Of a stretch of DNA of 12,828 bases, positions 1 to 8,113 are shown one piece after another. The notes under the pieces were generated by a model, which did no database searches, was not told the origin of the DNA, and saw only the letters and a list, made by a program, of their open reading frames with translations. Every line of letters begins with the position of its first letter. The stretch's first letter is position 1. The stretch covers positions 1-12,828 of the forward strand of contig DGUE01000035.1 of NCBI GenBank assembly GCA_002393895.1, in the 5' to 3' direction. Both the position numbers and the translations under genes were made by a program. Origin of the DNA: Bacteroidales bacterium UBA4318. Its GTDB lineage: Bacteria; Bacteroidota; Bacteroidia; Bacteroidales; UBA932.

Positions 1-660
1 TCCACCGGCAAAAGCACTTTCGCCAAGCTTGTGGCGAAGCATTTTGGTTTCCTCTATCTGGATTCCGGCGCAATGTACAGAGGTGTCACCCTGCTTGCCA
101 TGGAAAAGGGCCTCATCGGCCCGGAGGGCATAGACGAGCCCGGGCTCAAGGCTGCCCTGGATGAGGGTTTCGACCTCCATTTCGAGCGCCCCGGCGACGG
201 CTCCACACGCCTGTTCAGCGGTGAACGCGACATCGAGAAGGAGATCCGCACCATGGAGGTGTCTTCTTATGTCAGCCCCATTTCAGCCGTGGCTTTCGTT
301 CGCAGCTGGGTAGATGAGCGCCTGCACGCATTCAGCGTGAAAGGCCGGGTGATTATGGACGGACGGGATATAGGCACCACTGTTTTCCCTGCCGCCGAAC
401 TCAAGATTTTCATGACGGCCAGCGATGAGGTGCGCGCACAGCGCCGCTTCGACGAGCTTGTGCAGAAGGGAACTCCCGCCACCATGGAGGAGGTTATGAA
501 GAACCTGAAGGAGCGGGACTATATCGATTCGCATCGCGAGACATCGCCTCTCAGGCGGGCCGAAGATGCGTTCGAGCTCGACAATTCCGACATGAACCTT
601 CACGAGGAGCTGGTGTGGATCCAGGGCCTGATCCAGGGCAAGTTCGGCATCCTGGGCTGA
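1..660 (+). CDS. cmk: Cytidylate (CMP/dCMP) kinase, 5' end cut by window
   Basis: Transfers phosphate from ATP to CMP or dCMP in the cytoplasm, feeding CTP and dCTP pools. The reading frame is open from base 1, which begins inside the P-loop: the first codons read STGKST, so only about ten N-terminal residues are missing. Numbered from the window start, the CMP-kinase signature DSGAMYRGVT is at 21-30, DGRDIG at about 120-125, and the lid and C-terminal block running from ERDYIDSHRE through SPLRRAEDAFELDNS at about 171-195. These match the family along its length, and the remaining 219 residues fit a normal enzyme of about 230. The GTG at 31 is not the true start because homology continues upstream of it. 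The TGA stop overlaps the ispH ATG by one base (TGATG), suggesting translational coupling. Identification is secure; only the start is unseen. Confidence 0.96.
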   Translation, partial: STGKSTFAKLVAKHFGFLYLDSGAMYRGVTLLAMEKGLIGPEGIDEPGLKAALDEGFDLHFERPGDGSTRLFSGERDIEKEIRTMEVSSYVSPISAVAFVRSWVDERLHAFSVKGRVIMDGRDIGTTVFPAAELKIFMTASDEVRAQRRFDELVQKGTPATMEEVMKNLKERDYIDSHRETSPLRRAEDAFELDNSDMNLHEELVWIQGLIQGKFGILG

Positions 661-1526
661 TGACTGTTGAAATAGATAGGAATTCCGGTTTCTGCGGGGG
701 TGTGATCCGGGCCATAGACGGTGCGGAGAAACTGCTTGCAGAGGGCGGGGTTCTGTATTCTCTCGGTGCCATAGTTCATAACGAGGCGGAGCTCGCGAGG
801 CTGCGCGGAAAGGGCCTGGTCACATTGCAGTCTTTGGATGCAAAGCCTGGGGTATTGCTGATCCGCGCCCATGGGGAGCCGCCAAGGACCTATGAATTGG
901 CGCGGGAAAAGGGATTCGAAGTGGTGGATTTCACCTGCCCTGTGGTGCTGAATATCCAGAAAAGTATCCGCGAGGCCTGGCAGAGGGGAAGGCCCGGCGG
1001 ACAGATAGTAATTTTCGGAAAGATAGGCCATGCAGAGGTGCTGGGGCTGGTCGGGCAGGTGGACGGAAAGGCTTTGGTGGTGGAAAACCTTCAGCAGTTG
1101 CAGGATGCGTTAAAGTCCGGCGCGATAGATGTGTCCAGGCGCATTGACATCTTCTCCCAGACCACCAAAAGCCCGGTCGAATATGAAGAAATCTGCAGCT
1201 ACCTTGCCGGGAAAATGGCCTCCGGGGATATCCTTACCGTGCATAATACCATCTGCCGCCAGGTGGCATCCCGCCACAGGGAACTGGTCGACTTCGCCCG
1301 CAGGCATGATGTGATTGTGTTTGTGGCCGGGCGTGAGAGCTCCAACGGCAAAGTGCTGAGCGAACTTTGCAAGGGGGAGAACCCGCGCACGTATAATATA
1401 GGTTCCGCATCGGAATTGAACCCTTCCTGGTTCTGTCCGGATGATATCGTGGGAGTGTGCGGGGCCACCTCCACACCCAAGTGGCTGCTGGAAGAAGTGG
1501 CCTCACAAATCAAAAATTTGCAATAA
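660..1526 (+). CDS. ispH: 4-hydroxy-3-methylbut-2-enyl diphosphate reductase
   Basis: Last enzyme of the MEP isoprenoid pathway: an iron-sulfur protein that reductively dehydroxylates HMBPP to IPP and DMAPP. The protein has 288 residues. The three cluster cysteines are C12 (GFCGGV), C93 (DFTCPVV) and C199 (NTICRQVASR). Substrate-site residues known from the family are also visible: H40 (IVHN), H71 (RAHGEPP), H124 and E126 (GKIGHAEVLG), T168 (SQTT), the SSN at 227-229 and S271 (GATSTPKWLLEEV). I chose the ATG at 660, which overlaps the cmk stop, because it puts C12 where IspH normally has it; an in-frame ATG at 615 lies inside cmk and adds residues unlike the family. A cmk-ispH pair is familiar in Bacteroidales. 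The end of the gene carries part of the efp promoter. Confidence 0.97.
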   Translation: MTVEIDRNSGFCGGVIRAIDGAEKLLAEGGVLYSLGAIVHNEAELARLRGKGLVTLQSLDAKPGVLLIRAHGEPPRTYELAREKGFEVVDFTCPVVLNIQKSIREAWQRGRPGGQIVIFGKIGHAEVLGLVGQVDGKALVVENLQQLQDALKSGAIDVSRRIDIFSQTTKSPVEYEEICSYLAGKMASGDILTVHNTICRQVASRHRELVDFARRHDVIVFVAGRESSNGKVLSELCKGENPRTYNIGSASELNPSWFCPDDIVGVCGATSTPKWLLEEVASQIKNLQ

Positions 1527-1548
1527 TGCCGCAGAATCCTTATTTTTG
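1517..1548 (+). promoter_or_regulatory. Bacteroidota-type promoter for efp
   Basis: TTTG at 1517-1520, a 20-nt gap, then TATTTTTG at 1541-1548, which fits the TAnnTTTG -7 element of the Bacteroidota primary sigma factor. The -33 element lies inside the last codons of ispH. The predicted start near 1553 gives a leader of about 30 nt before the efp ATG at 1584. The leader is A/T-rich with no clear Shine-Dalgarno sequence, which is usual in this phylum. Confidence 0.75.
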
Positions 1549-1583
1549 CGCATTATATCCGAAATTGATTAACAGATAATTAT

Positions 1584-2147
1584 ATGGCAACAACAGCTGA
1601 TTTCAAAAACGGCCTCTACCTCAACTTCAACGGTAAGCCTTGCATGATCGTATGGTTCCAGCATGTAAAACCCGGCAAGGGCCCCGCTTTCGTAAAGACC
1701 AAACTCCGTAACCTCGAAAACGGCCGCATTCTCGAAAACACTTTCACCGCCGGTGCAAAGATCGAGACCATCAATGTGGAACGTCGCCCCTACCAGTTCC
1801 TCTATGGCGATGAGGATGGTTTCAACTTCATGCACGAAGAGACCTACGAGCAGATTCATCTCCCTCACGACGTAGTCGAAAATGCCGACCTCATGAAAGA
1901 AGGCCAGCACGTGGAAATGATGTTCGTGGCAGACGAAGAACGCTGCCTCACCTGCGAACTTCCCACCTATGTAACACTCGAAGTTACCTATGCCGAGCCT
2001 GCAGTAAAGGGTAATACCGCTTCTACCTCCGCTCTCAAAGAGGTTACCCTCGAGACCGGTGCAAAGATCATGGTGCCCCTCTTCATCAATCAGGGCGACG
2101 TGATCACCGTGAACACCACCGACCGTTCCTACGGCCAGCGTGTATAA
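1584..2147 (+). CDS. efp: Translation elongation factor P
   Basis: Binds between the P and E sites of ribosomes stalled at consecutive prolines and stimulates peptide-bond formation. At 187 residues it is the standard EF-P length: an N-terminal KOW-like domain (about 1-65) and two OB-type domains. The tip loop reads PGKGPAFVKTK, with K32 at the position that many bacteria modify. No modification gene such as epmA or epmB is in the window, so whether K32 is modified cannot be told. Codon choice differs sharply from the neighbours: 13 of 14 leucines are CTC, which points to high expression. It has its own promoter upstream, so it is probably not expressed only by readthrough from cmk-ispH. The ATG at 1584 gives the canonical N-terminus. 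Confidence 0.97.
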   Translation: MATTADFKNGLYLNFNGKPCMIVWFQHVKPGKGPAFVKTKLRNLENGRILENTFTAGAKIETINVERRPYQFLYGDEDGFNFMHEETYEQIHLPHDVVENADLMKEGQHVEMMFVADEERCLTCELPTYVTLEVTYAEPAVKGNTASTSALKEVTLETGAKIMVPLFINQGDVITVNTTDRSYGQRV

Positions 2148-2189
2148 CAACGCCTTTTTGGCGCAGATTTTGCAAAAATAACAGGACGT

Positions 2190-2597
2190 ATGCAATTCAG
2201 ATTCAAGACATTTATTGCTGCGTCCTGTTTTCTTTTTGCCACTTTGGCGGCCAGTGCCCAGAGCGGGAGTTACGACGTGTTCGTGCCGATATCAAAGTAT
2301 CTGGCGCAAGGGAATGCAGAAGCCCTCTCTGCATGGTTTTCAGACAACCTGGACATCACCGTCCTTCAAAAAGGCGGCAATTCCAGTAAAGTGCAGGCAA
2401 AGCAGATAGTTAACGGCTTTTTCAATTCGCATACCCCCCGTTCCTTCGAAGTCACCTACACGGCCGGGCGTGCCAATATGAAGTACGCAGTCGGCAATTT
2501 GAGTGCCGGTGGCGAAACCTATCTAGTGACCATTTTCGTCTACTGCACTGAAGAAAAGAACCAGATCCAGCAGTTCAAGATAGAGAGGGTTCAGTAG
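2190..2597 (+). CDS. DUF4783 family exported protein
   Basis: A 135-residue protein of unknown function, recognised as the Bacteroidota family DUF4783. The N-terminus is a signal peptide: basic residues R4 and K6, a hydrophobic stretch (about 8-20), and an ASA-Q cleavage site after residue 23. The mature part of about 112 residues begins near DVFVPISKYL and contains the family blocks LSAWFSDNL (46-54), VQAKQIVNGFF (68-78), MKYAVGNLSAGGETYLVTIF (97-116) and a C-terminal QQFKIERV. The size and alternation suggest a small alpha+beta, NTF2-like fold, but that is inference. It lies 42 nt after efp and 1 nt before rlmH, so it probably shares the transcript with rlmH and the kinase. No catalytic residues are evident. 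Cellular location would be periplasmic. Confidence 0.88.
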   Translation: MQFRFKTFIAASCFLFATLAASAQSGSYDVFVPISKYLAQGNAEALSAWFSDNLDITVLQKGGNSSKVQAKQIVNGFFNSHTPRSFEVTYTAGRANMKYAVGNLSAGGETYLVTIFVYCTEEKNQIQQFKIERVQ

Positions 2598-2598
2598 C

Positions 2599-3069
2599 AT
2601 GAAACTTGTTCTCCTTACCGTCGGCAAGACGGATGTGCCATGGGTGCGGGAAGGGCTGCAGTTATATGCGGCCCGCATTCAGCATTATGTGCGCTTCGAA
2701 GTAAAGGAGATCCCGGAGCTGAAGAATGCCGGGGCACTCAGCGAAGAGCAGATAAAGGCAAAGGAGGGCGCCCTGATCCTTAAGGAAGCGGAAGGAATGG
2801 ACATGATCCTTCTCGACGAACATGGCAGGGAATACCGCTCGCTGGAGTTTGCCCGGGAGCTTCAGAACCGCCTTGTACATGGCGGAAAAGATATCTGTTT
2901 CGTGGTCGGTGGAGCCTATGGCTTCAGCCCCGAAGTGTATGGAAAGGCATCGGGAAAGATATCCCTCAGCAAGATGACCTTCTCGCACCAGATGGTGAGG
3001 ACGGTCTTCGCAGAGCAGTTATACAGGGCTTTTACAATCATCAGGGGAGAACCCTATCATCACGAATGA
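2599..3069 (+). CDS. rlmH: 23S rRNA pseudouridine-1915 N3-methyltransferase
   Basis: SPOUT-class enzyme that uses SAM to methylate pseudouridine 1915 in helix 69 of 23S rRNA, acting on assembled 70S ribosomes. At 156 residues it is the usual length. The knotted SAM-binding core is clear: LLDEHGREY (71-79), FVVGGAYGF (101-109) and LSKMTFSHQMVRTVFAEQLY (123-142), ending in GEPYHHE, the family's C-terminal signature. The start follows the DUF4783 stop by one base. Its own stop overlaps the start of the histidine kinase in an ATGA at 3066-3069, so the two are likely translationally coupled. There is no known functional link between RlmH and that kinase; the arrangement is probably only operon packing. 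Confidence 0.97.
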   Translation: MKLVLLTVGKTDVPWVREGLQLYAARIQHYVRFEVKEIPELKNAGALSEEQIKAKEGALILKEAEGMDMILLDEHGREYRSLEFARELQNRLVHGGKDICFVVGGAYGFSPEVYGKASGKISLSKMTFSHQMVRTVFAEQLYRAFTIIRGEPYHHE

Positions 3070-6000
3070 AATGGCGTAACATAAGGGATATCGTTGCCGC
3101 CTGCCTCCTGGCAGCCAGCCTCCTCCTTGCGTGCCTGTCCAGTTTCGGCAGTTATCCCGCACACCGTTCCGAAGTCGTGGCCAGGAAGATGGAGCGCACT
3201 GTGAACAGGCGTATGGCCAGGCTGGACCGATTCGTGGAGAAGGCTCTCCAACTGCCTCAGGATGAGTGGCTGGAGCTGAAAGGTCTGCCGGACGATATGG
3301 TGATCTACCGCTATGTGAATGATTCACTCCAGAGCTGGTGCAACCGTTTTCCGGTGATGAACGACGATGTGCGTGCCGGAATGGTGTTCGATGCCATCAC
3401 CAATCCACGTTCACCCGGGAGGTCCCCGCTTGCCGGTATAGGCAAAGATGTGAGCTTCTGCAACCTGGGGCCGAAATGGTATCTTGCGCGGGCTGTAGAC
3501 AGCCTTAACGTGCACCTGGTGGCCGGTCTTGAAATCGTGAACACCAACAGCGACGTGGCAAGGCCATACACCGTTCAGCCCATATCCTATAGCGAAGGGA
3601 ATGTTATCAGCGTGGGCGGTGAGCCGAAGTTCAAGATTGCTTTCGAATCTGCCGGATCTTCCATTACGGTGAATAGCGGGATGCTCTTCGTGGCGCTGAT
3701 CCTGATTGCCCTGAGCGGTTTTGTGTTCCTGTTCTCAAAGCCTACACTGGAACGGTTCTGGATAGCATTCATACCTATCCTTCCGCTAGTGTCTGCATTG
3801 CAGTTCTGGGGCCGGGAAATAGGAAACGACATTCCTCTCTTCTCTCCAACGGTGTATGCAGACTCGGGCGCATTTTATTCCCTTGGTGCGCAGCTGAACT
3901 ATCTGGTGGCGATCCTGCTTTCAGTGAGTTTCCTCTACATAGTCCGCAGGGATGTTTTCCGCCGTCTCCACACCAGGAAGCAGCGGATAATGTGGACCGT
4001 GTTCATCAGCCTGGCCATTATCGGAGTGGTTGCCTACACCGTGGCTGCCCTGAAGAGCATAGTGCTGAATTCAAACATCTCCCTGGAGCTCTATAAACTG
4101 GAGACTTTCTCCATAGTGAGTGCGGCCATCATCTTCTCCTACATGCTGCTGCTGACGGCGGTGCTGATGCTCCTTCAGATGCTTTCGCCCCTGGCGTCCA
4201 GACGCCCGGGCACACGCATCCTTCTGTCGCTGGCGGGGAGTCTGCTCTTTGTTTTCATGACCGCATCCTTCGGCCTGAAAAAGGAAGAGGCGAGCCTGGA
4301 AGTGTGGGCGCGCAGGCTTGCGGTGAGCCGGGATATCTCCCTGGAGATGCGTCTGCGCTCGGTTGAGGACCGTATCGCCGCGGACCCCATCATAGCCTCG
4401 CTCTCCGTACTGGAGAACGGCAGTGCCAGCATTGGCAGCCGCCTGGAGGAGAGTTACCTGCGAAGGATCATGCAAGATTACGACGTGAGCGTATCGCTCC
4501 GCCCGGAGGACATGAAAGTTATGGATTCCGCAGAGCCCATCTCTCCCCAATCCAATTTCGCATTCATCGACAATGGCAACGGATTTGTGCGCTATGTTGG
4601 TGTATTCTACTACAGGATAAGCAATTACGGGATCAGCCGTGTGTTGATAACGGTGGAGCAGAAGACGGACTGGAAATACAGTGGATATGCAAGCATCATC
4701 GGGTCCACCCTGCCGGGGGAGGTGCTGATTCCGTCCAAATACTCCTTTGCCCGCTACGATGAAGACAGGCTGCTCACGTTCAAGGGCAACTACGCCTATT
4801 CGGTGAGTATGCCATCTGGCTGGTCACAGGATTTCGCCCGCGTGCAGCGGGGCGGATGGGTGCATTTCATATATAAGGTGACCTCCACCGAAACCGTGGT
4901 TATCTCCCGTCCTGTTATCAAGGTCATCAACTATGTGATTTCCATAATCTTCATCGGTCTGTTGTGCTTTGTATTCCTGACCCTGGTGTCGATGCGCAAG
5001 GCGCGGCGGAGGGCGTTCGGGCAGACTTACTTCCAGACCCGCATACGACTCGTGGTACTCACGTCCCTGGTGGTCACCCTGGTCACCATGGCGGTCATGA
5101 GCGTCACTTTCGGGGTGAACCGCAACGAGGTTAACCGCAATACGCTGATGAGCGAGAAAATCAATTCCATCCAGGCATCCATATCTGCCCGGGTAAGGGG
5201 AGTGAAATCCGCCTCCGAACTCCGCACCCCGGAGATGACTCGCCTGATAAGGGATGTGGGCAACTTTACCAACTCGGATATCACTATCTACACACCGGAT
5301 GGGATGGTGCTGATGTCCACCGCGCCGGACGTGTTCTACCAGATGCTGGTGGAGCCCCGTATGGATCCCGAAGCCTATGTGTCCATCGTGCGCAATACCA
5401 GCCGCTACTTCATTCATAAAGAGAGTATCGGACGGCATTCATTCTACAGCATGTATGCGCCTCTCCTTTCGGACGACGGCAGCGTGCTGGCCATTATCTC
5501 CGCGCCCTACACGGATACCACTTATGATTTCGAATCGTATGTGCTGAGCCACTCCCTGATGATAGTGTCGCTCTTTATCTTCCTCCTGCTCGTGGCCACC
5601 TTCATGGTGTCCCGGGTGCTTGCGCTGATGTTCAAGCCTCTCGTGGAGATGGGAACCAAGATGACGGCGGCAGGAGAGGGTGAGCTGGAGACTATCGAGT
5701 ATCATAATCCGGACGAAATATCCGGCCTCGTGAATGCCTATAACCGCATGGTGACCGAGTTGAAGGAGAGCACCCGCCAGCTGGCCCAGGCAGAGCGCGA
5801 CAAGGCCTGGAGCGGCATGGCCCGCCAGGTGGCCCATGAAATCAAGAATCCGCTCACGCCGATGAAGCTCCAGATCCAGCGCCTCATCCGCCTCAAGAGC
5901 AAGGGAGACGGTAGCTGGCAGGAAAAATTCGACGAGATAAGCAAGATACTGCTGGACCATATCGATATCCTTACCGACACTGCAAACGAGTTCTCTACAT

Positions 6001-6473
6001 TCGCCAGGCTGTACAGCCAGGAGCCGGACGAGATAAACCTCTCCGGACTGCTTCAGGAAGAACTCTCGATATTCGACAACAGGGGAGATATCAGCTTCGA
6101 GTACATTGGCCTGGACGATGTCAAAGTGATGGGCCCCAAGCCCCAGCTTACCCGCGTGTTCGTGAATCTTATAAACAATTCCGTGCAGGCTATGACAGAG
6201 CGCGGAAGCACCGGCGGCACAGTGAGGGTGAGCCTGCGGAACTCCATTTCCGAGGGCTTCTACGACATTGTTTTCGAAGATAGCGGCCCCGGAGTGGCGG
6301 AAGAGAATATCGATAAGCTGTTCACCCCTAATTTCACCACCAAGAATGGTGGCAGCGGCCTCGGGCTTGCCATATCCAGAAGTGTGCTGGAGCGCTGCGG
6401 AGCCAGCATTTCCTATAGCCGTTCCTTCGCTCTCGGAGGGGCCTGTTTCACTATTCTTTATCCGAAAGGATAA
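3066..6473 (+). CDS. Large multi-span NtrY-like sensor histidine kinase
   Basis: An 1135-residue membrane histidine kinase. By eye there are about ten membrane spans: roughly 9-27, 205-223, 230-247, 273-292, 308-329, 348-373, 384-402, 618-642, 659-682 and 829-853. Loops 293-307 and 374-383 are arginine-rich, giving a consistent topology with three large extracytoplasmic regions (28-204, 403-617, 683-828). After the last span comes a HAMP domain (about 854-905), then the dimerisation helix with phospho-acceptor H924 in ARQVAHEIKNPLTPMKLQ, the NtrY-type H box. The ATPase domain shows the N box (NLINNSVQAM, 1034-1043), G1 (EDSGPGV, 1071-1077), the F box (LFTPNFTT) and G2 (GSGLGLAIS, 1096-1104). 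No response regulator is nearby, so the partner and signal are unknown. The ATG overlaps the rlmH stop. Kinase identity is secure; the NtrY label refers only to the transmitter. Confidence 0.9.
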   Translation: MKWRNIRDIVAACLLAASLLLACLSSFGSYPAHRSEVVARKMERTVNRRMARLDRFVEKALQLPQDEWLELKGLPDDMVIYRYVNDSLQSWCNRFPVMNDDVRAGMVFDAITNPRSPGRSPLAGIGKDVSFCNLGPKWYLARAVDSLNVHLVAGLEIVNTNSDVARPYTVQPISYSEGNVISVGGEPKFKIAFESAGSSITVNSGMLFVALILIALSGFVFLFSKPTLERFWIAFIPILPLVSALQFWGREIGNDIPLFSPTVYADSGAFYSLGAQLNYLVAILLSVSFLYIVRRDVFRRLHTRKQRIMWTVFISLAIIGVVAYTVAALKSIVLNSNISLELYKLETFSIVSAAIIFSYMLLLTAVLMLLQMLSPLASRRPGTRILLSLAGSLLFVFMTASFGLKKEEASLEVWARRLAVSRDISLEMRLRSVEDRIAADPIIASLSVLENGSASIGSRLEESYLRRIMQDYDVSVSLRPEDMKVMDSAEPISPQSNFAFIDNGNGFVRYVGVFYYRISNYGISRVLITVEQKTDWKYSGYASIIGSTLPGEVLIPSKYSFARYDEDRLLTFKGNYAYSVSMPSGWSQDFARVQRGGWVHFIYKVTSTETVVISRPVIKVINYVISIIFIGLLCFVFLTLVSMRKARRRAFGQTYFQTRIRLVVLTSLVVTLVTMAVMSVTFGVNRNEVNRNTLMSEKINSIQASISARVRGVKSASELRTPEMTRLIRDVGNFTNSDITIYTPDGMVLMSTAPDVFYQMLVEPRMDPEAYVSIVRNTSRYFIHKESIGRHSFYSMYAPLLSDDGSVLAIISAPYTDTTYDFESYVLSHSLMIVSLFIFLLLVATFMVSRVLALMFKPLVEMGTKMTAAGEGELETIEYHNPDEISGLVNAYNRMVTELKESTRQLAQAERDKAWSGMARQVAHEIKNPLTPMKLQIQRLIRLKSKGDGSWQEKFDEISKILLDHIDILTDTANEFSTFARLYSQEPDEINLSGLLQEELSIFDNRGDISFEYIGLDDVKVMGPKPQLTRVFVNLINNSVQAMTERGSTGGTVRVSLRNSISEGFYDIVFEDSGPGVAEENIDKLFTPNFTTKNGGSGLGLAISRSVLERCGASISYSRSFALGGACFTILYPKG

Positions 6474-6490
6474 TTTTTGAAAATCCTCGG

Positions 6491-6520
6491 TTGATTTCTA
6501 CTTGCTTTTCGTTATATTTG
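6491..6520 (+). promoter_or_regulatory. Bacteroidota-type promoter for engB operon
   Basis: TTG at 6491-6493, a 19-nt gap, then TATATTTG at 6513-6520: close to ideal for the phylum's TAnnTTTG promoter. The -7 box ends only 4 nt before the engB ATG at 6525, so transcription would start on or next to the start codon, leaving a leaderless or nearly leaderless mRNA. It would drive engB, prs, the small membrane protein and der. Confidence 0.75.
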
Positions 6521-6524
6521 TAGT

Positions 6525-7121
6525 ATGAAGATAACGGAGGCTAAATTTGCAGGCAGTTGTACGAGGGTTTCCGCAAAGCCCGGGCGTAAACTGCCTGAAT
6601 TTGCTTTCATCGGGCGTTCCAACGTGGGCAAGAGTTCGCTCATCAATATGCTCACCGGCAACTCCCGGCTTGCAATGACCTCCTCTACACCTGGCAAAAC
6701 CAAGCTGGTCAATCACTTCCTTATCAACGACAGCTGGTATCTTGTGGACCTTCCGGGCTATGGCTATGCCAAGATGAGCCGCAAAGGCCGTGAGGAGTTG
6801 CAGCAGATGATCGAAGGCTACATCCTCGGTTCGGAGGAGCTTGTCTGCCTCTTTGTGCTGGTGGACTCCCGCTACGATATCATGAAAACCGATATCGACT
6901 TCCTCGCATGGCTGGGGGAAAACGGGGTGCCGTTCTGCGTTATCTTCACCAAATGCGACAAGCAGAGCGCTACGGCAACAGCCGCGCAGATAGAGAAAGA
7001 CAAGGCGATACTCCTGGAAGACTGGGAGGAGCTGCCTCCCATGTTCACAAGCTCATCTGCAAAGAAGACCGGGCGCGAAGAGATACTGGATTACATCGGA
7101 TCCTTATTGACAAACAAATAA
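6525..7121 (+). CDS. engB: Ribosome biogenesis GTPase EngB/YsxC/YihA
   Basis: TrmE-Era class GTPase needed for large ribosomal subunit assembly in other bacteria. The 198 residues are the normal size. The nucleotide-binding motifs are all present: G1 GRSNVGKSS (30-38), the G2 region STPGKT (54-59), G3 DLPGYGYAKM (75-84), G4 TKCD (142-145) and G5 SSAKKTG (177-183). DLPGYGYAK is diagnostic for EngB among small GTPases. The ATG at 6525 gives the family's usual short N-terminal extension before the P-loop, and the next in-frame Met (residue 43) would destroy G1, so this start is required even though a promoter box ends 4 nt upstream. It begins a tight gene group: prs follows after one base. Confidence 0.97.
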   Translation: MKITEAKFAGSCTRVSAKPGRKLPEFAFIGRSNVGKSSLINMLTGNSRLAMTSSTPGKTKLVNHFLINDSWYLVDLPGYGYAKMSRKGREELQQMIEGYILGSEELVCLFVLVDSRYDIMKTDIDFLAWLGENGVPFCVIFTKCDKQSATATAAQIEKDKAILLEDWEELPPMFTSSSAKKTGREEILDYIGSLLTNK

Positions 7122-7122
7122 T

Positions 7123-8112
7123 ATGCAACACGAACACAGAATGCTGGTTTTTAGCTGCAGGGCCTCCAGGGCCTTTGCAGAACAGGTTGTAAAGTATCTT
7201 CAGGAAACCGGAGGCGCAGACGGTGAAGAGATTACTCTGGGAGACCTCGAGGTCGATCAGTTCAGCGACGGCGAGTTCCAGCCCTCCTTCAAAGACAGCG
7301 TCCGCGGAGCGACGGTCTTCCTGATCCAGAGCACCTTCCCGCCGACAGACCATCTTATGGAGCTGCTTCTCTGCATCGATGCCGCCAAGCGTGCGTCTGC
7401 AGACAAGGTCATTGCAGTCATGCCTTACTTCGGCTGGGCACGTCAGGACCGCAAGGACCGTCCCCGCGTGAGCATCGGAGCCAAGCTGGTCGCCAACCTC
7501 CTCCGCGCCGCCGGTGCCGACCGCGTCATGACCTGCGACCTCCATGCCGACCAGATCCAGGGATTCTTCGATATCCCCGTGGACCACATCTACGGCAGCA
7601 GCGTGTTCGTGAAGGCCATTTCTGAATCCACCAAATTCAAGGACCTCGCCATCGCCGCTCCCGACATGGGCGGCGCAAAGCGCGCGAACGCCTATTCCAA
7701 GTTCTTCAGCAAGAAGCGGGACTGCCCCGTAATCATCTGCCACAAGACGCGCGAGAAAGCCAATGTGGTGGCTGAGATTAAGGCCATCGGTGAGGTGGAA
7801 GGCAAGGATGTGGTGATCGTTGACGATATGATCGATACCGCCGGCACACTTTGCAAGGCTGCGGATGTGCTCAAGAAGATGGGCGCGAAGAGCGTGCGTG
7901 CATGCGCTACCCATGGAGTGCTTTCCGGAGGGGCGGCAAAGCGCATTGCCGAATCTGCTCTCGACGAGGTCTTCATCACCGACACCATCCCTCATCCGGA
8001 GCTGGCCGATGACTCCAAGATCAAGATACTCAGCATCGCACCTGTGTTCGCGACCATCATGCGCCGTGTGTACATGTACGAGCCTGTGAGCACCGAATTC
8101 GAGATTAAGTAA
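7123..8112 (+). CDS. prs: Ribose-phosphate pyrophosphokinase (PRPP synthetase)
   Basis: Makes PRPP from ribose 5-phosphate and ATP, the precursor for purines, pyrimidines, NAD, histidine and tryptophan. The 329 residues are somewhat longer than the common 310-320, owing to a few extra N-terminal residues and a short insertion around 29-36. Visible motifs are FSDGEF (47-52), the catalytic flexible loop PYFGWARQDRKDRPRVSIGA (101-120), DLHADQIQGFF (139-149) and the PRPP-binding loop VVIVDDMIDTAGTL (230-243). The start at 7123 follows the engB stop by one base; a Met at residue 7 (base 7141) is an alternative that would also keep all motifs. It shares an operon with engB and der, linking nucleotide supply with ribosome assembly by position only. 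Confidence 0.96.
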   Translation: MQHEHRMLVFSCRASRAFAEQVVKYLQETGGADGEEITLGDLEVDQFSDGEFQPSFKDSVRGATVFLIQSTFPPTDHLMELLLCIDAAKRASADKVIAVMPYFGWARQDRKDRPRVSIGAKLVANLLRAAGADRVMTCDLHADQIQGFFDIPVDHIYGSSVFVKAISESTKFKDLAIAAPDMGGAKRANAYSKFFSKKRDCPVIICHKTREKANVVAEIKAIGEVEGKDVVIVDDMIDTAGTLCKAADVLKKMGAKSVRACATHGVLSGGAAKRIAESALDEVFITDTIPHPELADDSKIKILSIAPVFATIMRRVYMYEPVSTEFEIK

Positions 8113-8113
8113 A

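Noticed and set aside
615..659. Upstream ATG extending ispH by 15 residues
   Set aside because: The extra residues are encoded inside cmk and would shift the first cluster cysteine away from its usual position 12; the ATG at 660 overlaps the cmk stop in a typical coupled arrangement.
2148..2189. Possible terminator or promoter between efp and the DUF4783 gene
   Set aside because: CGCC-TTTTT-GGCG is only a 4-bp stem with the T-run in the loop, and AGATTTTG matches the TAnnTTTG box poorly. I see nothing convincing in these 42 nt.
1569..2195. 208-codon minus-strand frame opposite efp
   Set aside because: Covers efp almost exactly. The strong codon bias of efp removes antisense stops; the protein resembles nothing.
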